Shown here: one piece after another, positions 33,586 to 43,667 of the stretch | Numbering within the stretch: the stretch's first letter is position 1 | Layout of the letters: every line of letters begins with the position of its first letter | Assembly: GCA_007751475.1 (NCBI GenBank) | Contig: CP036434.1 | Location: 1,984,001-2,048,000, forward strand | Length of the DNA stretch: 64,000 nucleotides | Direction of reading: 5' to 3' | Source: Saltatorellus ferox | Lineage (GTDB): Bacteria > Planctomycetota > UBA1135 > GCA-002686595 | Made by a program: the position numbers and the translations under genes | The notes under the pieces: model-generated | What the model was told of the DNA's origin: nothing | What the model saw: the letters and a program-made list of their open reading frames with translations, nothing else | The model's database searches: none

Positions 33586-35334
33586 TCACATGGGCGCGAG
33601 CAGTCGCTTGACGCGTTGACGCATCGTGTGGCGCGCGCGCACAGCCGCCAGGCCGCGCGCGGCAATCGCCGCGGCTTCGTCCGGATGGGCGCGGTAGTGG
33701 GCGACCTTCTCCTCGAGCTCTTCGAGGGTTCGGTAGGACTCCAGCTCCGTGCCCACGTCGAACAGGTCGGCGAGTGCGTTCGAGTGCTCGGCGATCAGGA
33801 AACCACCGCAGGCGAGAACGTCGAAGACGCGGAGCTGCACGACATCCGGCTGGTAGATCCGGTTGACGTCCACGTTGATGCCGGCGCCGTTGTAGACGAG
33901 GGTGAGTTCGTGGCCGAAGGCCGCGGCGCCCATGTAGCGCATGCCCCGATTCTTCGACGCCACGCGCTTCCACTCCGCGTCACCCCAGACGTGAATGCCC
34001 TCGTCGGCGAGCGCCGACACGTAGGCGATTCGCTTCTGCGATGCGACGATCTCCGCGACCCACTTCTGGGGGTCGTCCGGCGTCCCGCTGCGCTGGGCGG
34101 CGCGCAGAAACTCTCCGAACGACTCTTCGACGAGCTTGTCGGTGATGTAGGTGGTGTAGTCGGACCGCTCCGCTGCCAGCACGGACTCGAGCCGCCGATC
34201 CGTCTCTTCGAAGGTCTCCGAGCCATTGCAGTCGAAGGAGGCGTGCAGCTGGAGGAACAGCCGCTTGAAGCGCCGCGCGCGCTCGATCAGGCTGGAGCCG
34301 ACGAAGGTCACGGGCGAGGCGTAGCGCTCCTCTTCCGAGGGCTTGAGCCGCATGGGCCTGCGCTTCTCGACGTCGACGCCCACCGGCAAGTGCTGGACGT
34401 CGGTGAAGCCCGCAGCCCGCAGGGTCTCCACGTTCCCGTCGCGCAGCGTCAGCACGCGGATGTTCTTTGCGGACTTCGGCGGCACCGGCGTCCGGTCCGT
34501 CTTCGGGTCGACGTCCCAGACGACGAGGGGCACGCCGTAGTCCTGGCAGGCCTGCGCCACCTCTTGATCGAAGTTCACGGTGATCACGCGCTCCAGCTTG
34601 AGCTTGTCGAGGGCGTAGGTGGTCTCCGCTGCCTTCCAGCGCCGGATCTCCAGCGGGAAGACGGAGTAGCCTTCGCTCCGGAGCGACTCCGCGATGTCCG
34701 ACACGACCACGCCGCCCATGCCGAGCCCGATCCAGCGACGGCCTTCGTTCGGGGCCACGCCGGTCACGCTCTCCGAGACGAGGCGCATTTCGTCCGCGTA
34801 GATGCCGCGGAAGGCCGGGTGCAGGACGACGCGGCACTGGTCCAGCTTCGGGAGGTAGTCGACGAGATCGGCGCCGATCGCCAGCGTCAGCCGGCCCGAG
34901 CGAAGGGACGCGCCGTAGTCCTGGCGGGTGAGCGCGAGACGCACCATGTAGGGGTCGCGATCCCAGACCGTGATCTTCGCCTTGGGGCGGGTGCGTAGCA
35001 AATGGGCCACCTGCTCACCGAGGCTGATCCCGAAGACGAACACGCTGTCGTCTTCGCGGACGTCCTGGACCTGTTCGTGGAGCTGACTCTGCTCGACGAC
35101 GAACTCCCGAAGGACGTTCTGGTTGCGGTAGAGCGGTGGGTTCGGGCCTCCGATGATCACGTGGTTGCCGCGGTCGGCGCGAACGATCCGGCGGACGAGC
35201 TCCTCCGACTTCGCGGTGCCCAGGGGGGACGACAGGAGGGAGCAGAGGTTGTTCTCCAGCACGGGCTCCAGTCCTGAGTGACGGGAAGCGTCCCGGCTGC
35301 CCTCCGGGTTCGCGAGCATGGCGATGTGGCTCAT
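33586..35334 (-). CDS. CgeB-like glycosyltransferase
   Basis: 582 aa. The N-terminal half has a Rossmann-like region (VFVFGISLGEQVAHLL, ITVWDRDPYMVRLAL) resembling the Maf/DUF115-like or DUF3880 start of CgeB proteins. The C-terminal half carries the typical CgeB/YkvP glycosyltransferase-1-like end: INVDVNRIYQPDVVQLRVFDVLACGGFLIAEHSN ... LADLFDVGTELESYRTLEELEEKVAHY. Such enzymes modify spore or cell-surface glycans or glycoproteins in other bacteria; the acceptor here is unknown. No signal peptide, so cytoplasmic. The stop codon lies in the second copy of a 15-bp direct repeat (33558-33572 and 33581-33595, period 23). Confidence 0.8.
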   Translation of the reverse strand: MSHIAMLANPEGSRDASRHSGLEPVLENNLCSLLSSPLGTAKSEELVRRIVRADRGNHVIIGGPNPPLYRNQNVLREFVVEQSQLHEQVQDVREDDSVFVFGISLGEQVAHLLRTRPKAKITVWDRDPYMVRLALTRQDYGASLRSGRLTLAIGADLVDYLPKLDQCRVVLHPAFRGIYADEMRLVSESVTGVAPNEGRRWIGLGMGGVVVSDIAESLRSEGYSVFPLEIRRWKAAETTYALDKLKLERVITVNFDQEVAQACQDYGVPLVVWDVDPKTDRTPVPPKSAKNIRVLTLRDGNVETLRAAGFTDVQHLPVGVDVEKRRPMRLKPSEEERYASPVTFVGSSLIERARRFKRLFLQLHASFDCNGSETFEETDRRLESVLAAERSDYTTYITDKLVEESFGEFLRAAQRSGTPDDPQKWVAEIVASQKRIAYVSALADEGIHVWGDAEWKRVASKNRGMRYMGAAAFGHELTLVYNGAGINVDVNRIYQPDVVQLRVFDVLACGGFLIAEHSNALADLFDVGTELESYRTLEELEEKVAHYRAHPDEAAAIAARGLAAVRARHTMRQRVKRLLAPM

Positions 35335-35458
35335 GGCGAGAAGGGTAGTGAACGGTCCATGGGATGGCCACGGATCCCGCCGGGAAGCGGCGGGTCACGT
35401 GGCCCGTTCAGCCACGCAGATCGCCCGGAGGAGCCGCGGATGAGCCGCGGATGAGAAA

Positions 35459-35530
35459 GGGGCGCGGAAGCCGGCCCGAGCCAGCTTCCGCGCCCCGTCG
35501 ACCACCCTGACCGTTCCAGCGAGGTCAGGG
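35459..35530 (-). terminator. Tandem terminator hairpins after the subtilase gene
   Basis: Reading leftward from the subtilase stop: first CCCTGACC/GGTCAGGG (35523-35530 with 35505-35512), then a perfect 13-bp stem GGGGCGCGGAAGC/GCTTCCGCGCCCC (35459-35471 with 35484-35496). On the minus strand the larger hairpin is followed by TTTCTC. This is a good terminator candidate for the minus-strand gene. Confidence 0.65.
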
Positions 35531-35541
35531 AGCGGTCCCGA

Positions 35542-38500
35542 TCAATAGAACAGGATCTGGATCCCGTTCGTGAAGTTGGAGGTCACGGCCGGGTTCGCGT
35601 CACGGAACCACGCCTGCCAGCGGTAGGTGGAACCCGCGGCCGCCGAGGTGGACCCCGTCGGAGTGGGGATCGCGGCGAGGTTCAGCGCTAGCTGGAAGCT
35701 GCCGGTCGCCCCGGAGTTGAGAACCGTCGCGCTGTAGCGGCCGATGTTGCCGCCGAGGCAGAGGTTGCCCTGGCTGCCCACGGGGTTCGCGACGAACCCG
35801 GCCGTGGGGGAGGCGAGGAAGTAGCCGACCGTGTTCGTCGGGAGCTGAAGCGCCTGGACGGTCAGGTCGTTGTCGGATGCATCGTCCGAGCCCTGGGCCC
35901 TCATCGTGGCGGTCGAGCCGGACGAGTTCGGGTTGCTGTTGCAGTAAATGGTGCCGCAGGTCGCGGTCACGACGAACGGGCCGAAGTGGGCCGTGCCCGA
36001 GGCGTTGCCCGCCCGATCGATCGTGCGAACGTGCAGGTACCAGCTACCGGGCGAGTTCGTGCGGGACACGGTCGTCGACGTGGTGTTCACGCTCGTGTTG
36101 GGCGTCGTGCCAGGGCTCGTCGACCAGACGATGCTGTATCCGTCGATGCCGGAGTGCGCGTCGGAAGCTCCCGTGAAGCGAACCTGAGTGAGCTGTTCAC
36201 AGCGGGCGACGCCCACCGGGTGACTCGTGCTCTGAATCGAGGTCGGCTCCAGCGGCGCCACGGTGTCGATGAAGTACGGACCTGCCGAGACGAAGTCATT
36301 GTCCCAGTTGTCGGCGCGGTCGACCGAACGGATGTTGAAGTAGCGTCCGCTCGTCGAGGTCGCGTACGCGCCGCTCGTGTAAGTGGTCGTCGCCCCGATG
36401 TCCAGGGTGGCGCCGGGGCTGCCCGCGCTCGTCGATTCGAAGATGCCGTAGCCCTGGATGCCGCTCAGGGAATCGCTGGCCGCCGTCCACGTCCAGGTGA
36501 CCGTCGGATCGTTGGACCACTGGTTGACCGCGTGGCTCGGGGAGGTCAGGTTCGAGACCGCGCCGGGCATCGTGCCGTCGACCACGATGTTCACCGAGGC
36601 CGACTTGTTGATCATGTTGTCCGACCGTGCCTCGACCGAGAACACCTTGGTGCCTTCCGTCGAGTAGCTGACGCCCCAGGTGCCAGCGCGTGGGAAGAAG
36701 TCGATGATGTCGCCGAGGACGATGTCGCTCCCGCCGGAGATGCTGTCGGTCAGGTCGGTCACGGTGCCGTCGCCGAGAACGGTGCTGGAGGTCACGACCG
36801 TGGCGGCGGAGCCGCTGCGATCGAGGACGACCGCCGAGGCCACGTAGTCGTCGTTGTTCACCGTGGCGGTGACGTCGACCACGTCATTGGGCTGGATGTA
36901 CTGGTCCGCAGCCGTCAGCGTCAGGGTCGCGTCCGGAGTCGTATCGTCGGCGACGTAGTACACCGTGACGCTCAGCTTCGTGAGCGACGTCGCGCCATCG
37001 GGGTAGACCTTCCAGCGCCAGGGCCCGGCGGCCGGGTTGTTGATCATCCGGATCTCGCAGTTGTCGACCGTGCTCTGCTGGGCCGTGTACTCACCGACGT
37101 TCCCGGCCGGGTCGATCGGATCGCGGTCGATGTAGAGGTCGTAGTCGTTCACCAGAGCGGCGGACGCGCCCGCAGAGGCGGGACCTTCGATACCGGCCAT
37201 CACGACGATGATGCGGGTGGTTCCCGCGGGGACGGTGAAGTCGGCGAAGGTCGACTGGTTCCCGTTCAGCTCGAAGCCCCAGTTCGTATAGGTGTTGCCG
37301 CCGAAGGCAAGGTTGTTCTTGAACGAGTTCACCCGGCCAGCGCCGTAGGTGTCCAGGTGCGACGAAGAGGGCGTCGTCAGGGAGAGGTTGTCCTTCGTGG
37401 TGGCAGACGCCATCAGCAGCGACATCATGCGCTCGGGAGCGTAGCGGAAGGTGGCGCTGCGGTCCGCGAGGATGGCCGCCGTGGCCGTCACGTGGGGCGC
37501 GGCCATGGAGGTGCCCGAGTAGTTGGCGTAGCCTGTGTTGTTGTTGGCCAGGGCGCTTCGGATTTGTCGCCCGGGGGCGGTCACGTTCGGCTTCCAGCGG
37601 TTATCGGCCGTCGGGCCACGGCTGGAGCTCGTCCAGAGGGAGCCGGGGTCGCCGACGGTGGTCGAGATGTAGTCGATCACGTTGCCCACGGTGAAAACGT
37701 TCTTCGCCGAGGACTCGATTCCCAGGGTGCTGGCGCCGGGGCCGCTGTTGCCGGCGGACCAGACCCAGAGCTGATCCTGGTCGAAGACTGCGGAGTCAGC
37801 GGCGCGCGCGTTGAACTCGGTTCCCACCGGAACGCCGGCGATCGTGGAGCCCCAGGAGTTGTTGACGACGTGGGGCCTTGGGGTCGTCGCGCCAGCCCCA
37901 TCGCTGTACGGGCTGTTGAACGTGCTCGCGATCGAATCGAGGCCGACGCTGCAGGGGTTCGGGAAGCGACGGTAGTTGAAGAGGCGGCTGTTGCCGCCCC
38001 ACGACGCGAGCCCCGAGGCGTTGCCTTCCTGGTCGGCCTCCGCCACGCCGCGACCGAGGATGGTCCCGGTCACGTGGGTGCCGTGCCCGTTGCCGCTGTT
38101 GTCGATGTCGTCCCACGGGGACGACTCCGTCGTGCAGTTCCAGCCGACGCCGAAGATGGAGAGGTCGGCGTGGGAGATCTCGATCCCTGAGTCCACGACG
38201 CCGACGATAGCCGCCTGGTTGGTTCCGCCGTCCCAGTTATTGACGACGTGGTCCGTGGCGATCATCGCCCGCGACTCATCGTGCGGCACTGCGTTGAGCT
38301 GCGCCTCCGGCGTGGGCTCGATGAACTGGACGAAGTCGCGCGCGGCGATGCTCTCGATCTGCGCGCGATCGATCAGGACCTGGAAGGTGTCGAGGCGCGG
38401 CGAGTAGGAGATCACCTCGGCGCCAGCCTCTTCCAGGGCCGCCTGCATCCAGCCGTTCGACTGCCAGACCTGGGTGCGTCGATCCTCGGCCGACTCTCCC

Positions 38501-39252
38501 GCCGGAACGGGCCCTGTCGTGTCGACGCGACCGATGCGAGTGAAGGTCGACGCGTCGTTCATGTCCGACTCGAAGACCGAGACGTAGATTCGAACCTTCT
38601 CACCTGCGGGGGTCTTGTCGAGCTCCGCGTCCAGCGCCGGGTGCAGCTTCTGCTCGAGGCGAGCGGAGCCCACCCAGCGCACGAAGTCGAGCGTGGAGAC
38701 GGCTCCGATGACGTCGACCGGCAAGGCCACGCGCATGGCGTAGTGGGGGTGAAAGCCAAGGACGCGGACGCCGAGTTCCTCGAGCTCGGATACGCGCTCC
38801 GGCGTGATGCGCTTGAAGAACATCACGAAGCCGTAGGTCACGGCCTCCGGGCGGGCGTCGGGCTGCCGAAGTGCCGCCGCCTGGATCATCAGGGGATCGA
38901 GGATCTCCGTCGCAGGCGGGTAGTGGGAAGCGCCTGCGAAGCCGAGGAAGTGGGGGTCACCGCTCGCTTCCTCCACGAGGACGTCGCCGGCGTCGGACGC
39001 TTCGTAGCGCGCCGGGATCGGGAGCGGAACGCGGTCGTCCAGCATCTCGTCCTGGATCAGGACCGGGAGGTCCGTGTCATCGACGGGGGTGGGGGGGGCT
39101 TCACGCTCCTCCCTCGGAGGATTGGCGGAGCGGTCGACGGCCGTGACGGGGGTCACGGAACGGGTGGCCTCGGAGGGGACCAGCTCTTGGGCGGCGAGGA
39201 CCGACGTGAAGAGGGTGCTTCCGAGCGCCGTGACGGCGATGGGGTACAGCAT
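35542..39252 (-). CDS. Secreted subtilisin-like (S8) protease with C-terminal repeats and shared module
   Basis: 1236 aa from ATG 39252, which opens a signal peptide (LYPIAVTALGSTLFTSVLAAQ); upstream in-frame sequence is not signal-like. After a propeptide-like region of about 320 residues the S8 catalytic domain has Asp354 (VVDSGIEISHADL), His390 (NGHGTHVTG) and Ser582 (YSGTSMAAPHVT). Beyond the protease lie a P-domain-like beta region (about 650-790), a beta-sandwich, and two tandem fibronectin-like repeats (SPSHAVNQWSNDPTVTWTW and TSHPVGVARCEQLTQVRF openings). The last 135 residues, from IYCNSNPNSSG, are the module shared with three other genes here. Probably a large extracellular or surface protease. 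Confidence 0.9.
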   Translation of the reverse strand: MLYPIAVTALGSTLFTSVLAAQELVPSEATRSVTPVTAVDRSANPPREEREAPPTPVDDTDLPVLIQDEMLDDRVPLPIPARYEASDAGDVLVEEASGDPHFLGFAGASHYPPATEILDPLMIQAAALRQPDARPEAVTYGFVMFFKRITPERVSELEELGVRVLGFHPHYAMRVALPVDVIGAVSTLDFVRWVGSARLEQKLHPALDAELDKTPAGEKVRIYVSVFESDMNDASTFTRIGRVDTTGPVPAGESAEDRRTQVWQSNGWMQAALEEAGAEVISYSPRLDTFQVLIDRAQIESIAARDFVQFIEPTPEAQLNAVPHDESRAMIATDHVVNNWDGGTNQAAIVGVVDSGIEISHADLSIFGVGWNCTTESSPWDDIDNSGNGHGTHVTGTILGRGVAEADQEGNASGLASWGGNSRLFNYRRFPNPCSVGLDSIASTFNSPYSDGAGATTPRPHVVNNSWGSTIAGVPVGTEFNARAADSAVFDQDQLWVWSAGNSGPGASTLGIESSAKNVFTVGNVIDYISTTVGDPGSLWTSSSRGPTADNRWKPNVTAPGRQIRSALANNNTGYANYSGTSMAAPHVTATAAILADRSATFRYAPERMMSLLMASATTKDNLSLTTPSSSHLDTYGAGRVNSFKNNLAFGGNTYTNWGFELNGNQSTFADFTVPAGTTRIIVVMAGIEGPASAGASAALVNDYDLYIDRDPIDPAGNVGEYTAQQSTVDNCEIRMINNPAAGPWRWKVYPDGATSLTKLSVTVYYVADDTTPDATLTLTAADQYIQPNDVVDVTATVNNDDYVASAVVLDRSGSAATVVTSSTVLGDGTVTDLTDSISGGSDIVLGDIIDFFPRAGTWGVSYSTEGTKVFSVEARSDNMINKSASVNIVVDGTMPGAVSNLTSPSHAVNQWSNDPTVTWTWTAASDSLSGIQGYGIFESTSAGSPGATLDIGATTTYTSGAYATSTSGRYFNIRSVDRADNWDNDFVSAGPYFIDTVAPLEPTSIQSTSHPVGVARCEQLTQVRFTGASDAHSGIDGYSIVWSTSPGTTPNTSVNTTSTTVSRTNSPGSWYLHVRTIDRAGNASGTAHFGPFVVTATCGTIYCNSNPNSSGSTATMRAQGSDDASDNDLTVQALQLPTNTVGYFLASPTAGFVANPVGSQGNLCLGGNIGRYSATVLNSGATGSFQLALNLAAIPTPTGSTSAAAGSTYRWQAWFRDANPAVTSNFTNGIQILFY

Positions 39253-39418
39253 GGGCAGGATAGCGGAGTGAGAGAAAGGGACGGGCGCAGCCCCCGGGGG
39301 AGGCGCTGCCACTCCCCTGACTGCTGCGCTGCTCGCGCCGCGACAGTCGCCTTGGGAAAAAATGTCTGAATCCCTCGTCGGCCGCCTCCAGCGACAGGAA
39401 GCCGGTATCTTTCTCTTC

Positions 39419-42043
39419 ATGAGTCACACTGAACCGACGCGCCCTCTGGAAGGACCCCTCCGTCGCCATGGGCGCTCTGGATGGCTCGCGGCCGGACGTC
39501 CGGCCGCGGCCTGGGCCAAGGTGGCGGCCGTTCTGGCAGGTTGCGCCGCGCCTGCCGCCACGTCGGAAGAAGTGCCCGGCGGAAGCCGCTCCGAACGTGT
39601 CGATGGGAGCCGTCGCCCGGCCAGGAAACCCGGCTCCGAGGGGGCCGTCTCGCAGGGAGCCAGCTCGGAGGGGACGGGCGGCTTCCTCGAGGTCGAGTTC
39701 GATCAGGCGGCCGGCAAGGCGATCCTGGAGCTGCCGCAGGCCGACGAGGCCGGCGTTCACGCGACGTTCCTGCTACTCGCGGGGATCGAGACCGGGCTCG
39801 GCGCCAATGACGTGGGGCTCGACCGCGGCCAGATGGGTGGCGCGCGCCTCGTGCGCTTCCGGACCGTGGGCGGGCGCGTCCTGCTGGAGGAGCTGAACAC
39901 GAAGTTCCGCGCAGAAGCCGGTTCGGACCTCGAGCGCTCCGCGGCCGCCCAGTCCTTCGCGACCTCCGTGCTCTTCGGCGCGAAACCGGAGCCGCGAGAA
40001 GGTGACGGCCCGCTTCGCATCGACCTGACCGGGCTGCTCATCCGCGACCTGCACGGCATCGCCTCGAAGCTCGGCAGCACGGGCCAAGGCAGCTATCGAC
40101 TGGATGCCGACCGCTCGGGCCTCGACGTGGCGCGCTGCCGCTCGTTCCCCGAGAACCTCGAGTTCGCGTCGGTCCTGACCTTCACCAGCGACAAGCCCGG
40201 ACGCCTCGCCCGCGCGACCGCACCCGAGGGCGCCGCGCTCACGTTCGTCCAGCGCGTCGGCTTCCTGAAGCTCCCCGACGACGGCTACGAGCGGCGGCTC
40301 TTCGATCCGCGCATGGGCGCGTTCTCCACGAACTACATCGACTACGGCGTCGCGCTGGACGAGCCGATCGAGCAGCGCCTCGCCATTCGTCATCGCATCG
40401 AGCGCGATCCCGACACCGGCGCTCCGACGCCGATCGTCTACTACGTCGACCGCGCCGCGCCCGAGCCGATCCGCACCGCGCTCGTCGAAGGCGCTTCATG
40501 GTGGGAGGAAGCGTTCCGTGACGCAGGCTACCCCGACGTCTTCCGCGTCGAGGTCGCGCCCGAAGGGCTCGATCCGATGGACGCTCGGTACAACGTGATC
40601 CAGTGGGTGCACCGTTCCACGCGAGGCTGGTCCTACGGGAACGCGATCGCGGATCCGCGCACCGGCGAGATCGTCAAGGGTCACGTCAGCCTCGGTTCGC
40701 TGCGCGTGCGTCAGGATCGGCTGCTCTTCGAGGGGCTCCTCGGCGTGGAGAAGACAGGCACGGGCGCTCCCGAGGACCCGATCGAACTCAGCCTCGCGCG
40801 CATCCGCCAGCTCAGCGCCCACGAGGTCGGCCATACGCTCGGCCTTTCGCACAACTTCGCCGCGAGCACGCAGGAGCGCGCGTCTGTGATGGACTATCCC
40901 GCGCCGCGCGTGGGGCTCGACGGCGAGGGCGGGATCGACGTTTCGGATGCCTACGCCGTTGGTCTTGGGGCTTGGGACAGGCACGCGATCGCGATGCTCT
41001 ACGCGGAGATCTCGAAGGATCAGTCCGTGACGGCGTTCTACGAGCGTCGGGTTCGAGCGGCGCGCGAGCGCGGGCTGCGCTACCTGACGGACGAAGACGC
41101 GCGCTCGGACGGAGCGGCCCAGCCGCTCGCGAACCTGTGGGACGACGGCGCGGATCCGGTGGCGGCGCTGCTCGAATCGCTGAACGTGCGGCGCGTCGCG
41201 CTCGCGCGTTTCGGTCGCAGGAATCTTCGTTCCGGTCGCGCGCTCGCGGAGCTCGAGGAGGTCTTCGTTCCCGTCTACATGCACCACCGGTATCAGGTAG
41301 ACGCGGCGCTGAAGGCCGTCGCGGGCATCGACTACTTCCACGGGATGAACCAGCCTGGCGCGCAGCCGGCGCTGCCGGTCGATCCCGAGGTGCAGAGCGC
41401 CGCGCTCGACGTGCTCATGCTGACGCTGGCGCCCGAGACGCTCGCGGTTCCGCGCGGCGTGGCCGAACTCTTCCTCCCGAGGCCGCCGGGCTTCGGCTCG
41501 TCCCGGGAGACGTTCGAGCGGCGCGCCGGCGCGGCCTTCGACTGGCTCGGCGCGGCCGAGGTGCTCGCGCGCGGGACCGTGCGCGGGCTTCTGAACGGCG
41601 AGCGACTCCTGCGCGCCGAGCTCCAGTCGGCCCGGTCGCCGCTGCACGCCTCGCTCGGCGCCGACGAGGTGGTTCGCCGACTCATGGGCGTGGCGGGGCT
41701 CGGCGACACCGTCGCGGAGGAGCGTCCGGAGGGCCAGGCGCTCCAGCTGCAGCGCATGGTCCAGGCCGTCGTACTCGAGGAAATGATGCGTACGTACGGC
41801 GCGGAGGGGACGGCCCGGCCCGTGGTCGAAGTACTCCGGAGTGCGCTCGAGACCGCCTCGACCTCTTCGGCGGTCGACGCCGGCAATAGCGACCTCCGTC
41901 ACGAGATCCTGGCGCTCCTGGACCGCCCCGCCCGCCCCTGGGCCGAGGGGCCGAACTCCGCCGCGCCAGTAGCTCCTCCCGGGAGCCCGATCGGCACGCC
42001 TGGCGGCTATTTCTGCGGCTGCGGACAGCACGGCTCCTGGTGA
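39419..42043 (+). CDS. Zinc metalloprotease lipoprotein (DUF5117/DUF4953-like)
   Basis: 874 aa from ATG 39419. An N-terminal signal ends in a clean lipobox LAGC, so the mature protein is probably lipidated. The protease signature HEVGHTLGLSHN gives zinc ligands His468, His472 and His478 with catalytic Glu469, the extended metzincin-like HExxHxxGxxH form, followed by MDYPAP at the Met-turn position. Flanking segments (YGVALDEPIEQRLAIRHRIE, VVYYVD, WWEEAFRDAGYPD, ARYNVIQWVHRSTRGWSYG) match the large DUF5117/DUF4953 peptidases of planctomycetes and Bacteroidetes. The C-terminus ends in a Cys/Gly tail (GGYFCGCGQHGSW). The substrate is unknown. An M28 peptidase gene follows by 72 bp in the same direction. 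Confidence 0.9.
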   Translation: MSHTEPTRPLEGPLRRHGRSGWLAAGRPAAAWAKVAAVLAGCAAPAATSEEVPGGSRSERVDGSRRPARKPGSEGAVSQGASSEGTGGFLEVEFDQAAGKAILELPQADEAGVHATFLLLAGIETGLGANDVGLDRGQMGGARLVRFRTVGGRVLLEELNTKFRAEAGSDLERSAAAQSFATSVLFGAKPEPREGDGPLRIDLTGLLIRDLHGIASKLGSTGQGSYRLDADRSGLDVARCRSFPENLEFASVLTFTSDKPGRLARATAPEGAALTFVQRVGFLKLPDDGYERRLFDPRMGAFSTNYIDYGVALDEPIEQRLAIRHRIERDPDTGAPTPIVYYVDRAAPEPIRTALVEGASWWEEAFRDAGYPDVFRVEVAPEGLDPMDARYNVIQWVHRSTRGWSYGNAIADPRTGEIVKGHVSLGSLRVRQDRLLFEGLLGVEKTGTGAPEDPIELSLARIRQLSAHEVGHTLGLSHNFAASTQERASVMDYPAPRVGLDGEGGIDVSDAYAVGLGAWDRHAIAMLYAEISKDQSVTAFYERRVRAARERGLRYLTDEDARSDGAAQPLANLWDDGADPVAALLESLNVRRVALARFGRRNLRSGRALAELEEVFVPVYMHHRYQVDAALKAVAGIDYFHGMNQPGAQPALPVDPEVQSAALDVLMLTLAPETLAVPRGVAELFLPRPPGFGSSRETFERRAGAAFDWLGAAEVLARGTVRGLLNGERLLRAELQSARSPLHASLGADEVVRRLMGVAGLGDTVAEERPEGQALQLQRMVQAVVLEEMMRTYGAEGTARPVVEVLRSALETASTSSAVDAGNSDLRHEILALLDRPARPWAEGPNSAAPVAPPGSPIGTPGGYFCGCGQHGSW

Positions 42044-42115
42044 ACCGAAAGCGAACAGTGATCGGGAGACGGTCTGGGCTAAACTACCGCCCCGTATCCC
42101 ATTGCTGTCCGAACC

Positions 42116-43591
42116 ATGATCTTCACTGCGTCCCAGCTTGTCGCTCCGCTTCTCCTCTCGGCCGTCTGTCTGCCGATCCAGGAGGGAGCCACCGCCGTTC
42201 TCGAAGCGCCCGCCGCCTCCAACCTGCAGCGCGCGCTCGACACCATCTCGGCGGATGAGATCCGCTCGGACCTCTACTTCATCGCCTCCGACGCGATGAT
42301 GGGGCGCGATAGCCCCTCGCCGCAGCTGAAGATTGCGGCCCGTTACATCCGCGGGCGGCTGATGCGGTTCGGCTTCGAGCCGGGCGCCCAGGAGGGCTCG
42401 TACTTCTACGAGTGGTCGTATCCCCAGCTCGGTCTGGACATGTCGAAGACCTACCTCAAGGTCGCGGGGCCGGGCGCCATGTCGATGGACCTGAAGATCG
42501 GCGAAGACTACTTCCTTTCCCAGCGTGCGTACGGCATGCGTACGGCGACCGGCCCGGCGGTCTGGGGAGGCACGTTCTCGAAGGGAGAGCTGGAGGGCAT
42601 CGACCCCACGGGGAAGTGGATCCTGGGCGTCAACGACGAGGGGCTCTCCGGTCGACGTACCCGTGACCTGGAGGAGGGCGGCGCTCTTGGCGTCATCGTT
42701 CTGCCTGGCAAGAAGAACACGAAGCCCGTCGCCGAGGAATACGCCCGCGACACCGAGGTGATGTCCAGGACGAGTCTCAACCGCCGCGGCGGTGACGGTC
42801 GGGCCACATTTCCGATCGTCCACGTCTCGGAGAAAACGGCGAGGGCGCTCGTCGCGGCCCTGCCCGAAGACCTGGCGATCGGCGGAGCCACCGGGCTCAG
42901 CTTCGACGAGTCCTGTGGTCGAGGCAAGGTGGCGGACGCCGTCATGGAGAACGTCTGCGGGATCTGGCCCGGCTCGGACCCCGAGCTGAGAAAGGAGGTC
43001 ATCATCCTCTCCGCCCACTACGACCACGTCGGCGCACAGGCTGACGGAGCGATCTTCAACGGCGCGGATGACAACGGTTCCGGGACCTGCGGCCTGCTCG
43101 CGATCGCCGAGGCGCTCAAGGAGTACGGTCCCATGCGTCGCACCATCATGCTGATGTGGGTGAGCGCGGAGGAGAAGGGGCTGCTCGGCTCCGAGGCGTG
43201 GTGCAAAGCTCCGTACCTGCCCGAGGGGCTGACGGCGCTCTGTAACATCAACATCGACATGATCGGGCGGAACGCAGGCAATGAGCTGCTGATCACGCCG
43301 ACCAAGGACCACGAGGCGTACAGCGCGTTGACCCAGGTGGTCGAGGCCAACGCCGAATCGGAGGGCTTCACCAAGGTGGGCTCGGCAGACGCCTACTACG
43401 GCCGCTCGGATCAGTACAACTTCGAGAAGCACATGGGCCTGCCGGTCGCGTTCCTCTTCTGCGACGTCCACGAGGACTACCACAGGCCCACCGATACGCC
43501 GGACAAGATCAACTACGACAAGATGCGCCGCATCTGCCGGCTCGTCGTGAAGATGCTGGAGGCGCTCCAGATCGATCGTCCCAAGTTTTGA
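42116..43591 (+). CDS. Secreted M28 family zinc peptidase
   Basis: 491 aa with a short signal peptide (about residues 1-20). The M28 (aminopeptidase-like) zinc site is complete: His in LSAHYDHVG, bridging Asp in NGADDNGSGT, catalytic Glu and ligand in AEEKGLLGS, Asp in NIDMIGR, and the last His in YHRPTDTPDK. A PA-like insert lies between about residues 120 and 250, as in many secreted M28 enzymes. It releases N-terminal amino acids from peptides, a plausible companion to the upstream metalloprotease. 76 bp separate it from the MoxR operon, and no terminator is obvious. Confidence 0.92.
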   Translation: MIFTASQLVAPLLLSAVCLPIQEGATAVLEAPAASNLQRALDTISADEIRSDLYFIASDAMMGRDSPSPQLKIAARYIRGRLMRFGFEPGAQEGSYFYEWSYPQLGLDMSKTYLKVAGPGAMSMDLKIGEDYFLSQRAYGMRTATGPAVWGGTFSKGELEGIDPTGKWILGVNDEGLSGRRTRDLEEGGALGVIVLPGKKNTKPVAEEYARDTEVMSRTSLNRRGGDGRATFPIVHVSEKTARALVAALPEDLAIGGATGLSFDESCGRGKVADAVMENVCGIWPGSDPELRKEVIILSAHYDHVGAQADGAIFNGADDNGSGTCGLLAIAEALKEYGPMRRTIMLMWVSAEEKGLLGSEAWCKAPYLPEGLTALCNINIDMIGRNAGNELLITPTKDHEAYSALTQVVEANAESEGFTKVGSADAYYGRSDQYNFEKHMGLPVAFLFCDVHEDYHRPTDTPDKINYDKMRRICRLVVKMLEALQIDRPKF

Positions 43592-43667
43592 TGGCAAGTT
43601 CGGTCGGGAAGCGCAGAAGATAGGCAGCCCTGGCCCGTAGCTCCCCCGCTGCGACGCCCGCCTGTCC

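Noticed and set aside
33558..33595. 15-bp direct repeat at the end of the CgeB-like gene as a mobile element scar
   Set aside because: Two short copies 23 bp apart are explained by a simple local duplication. No insertion sequence or inverted ends are present.
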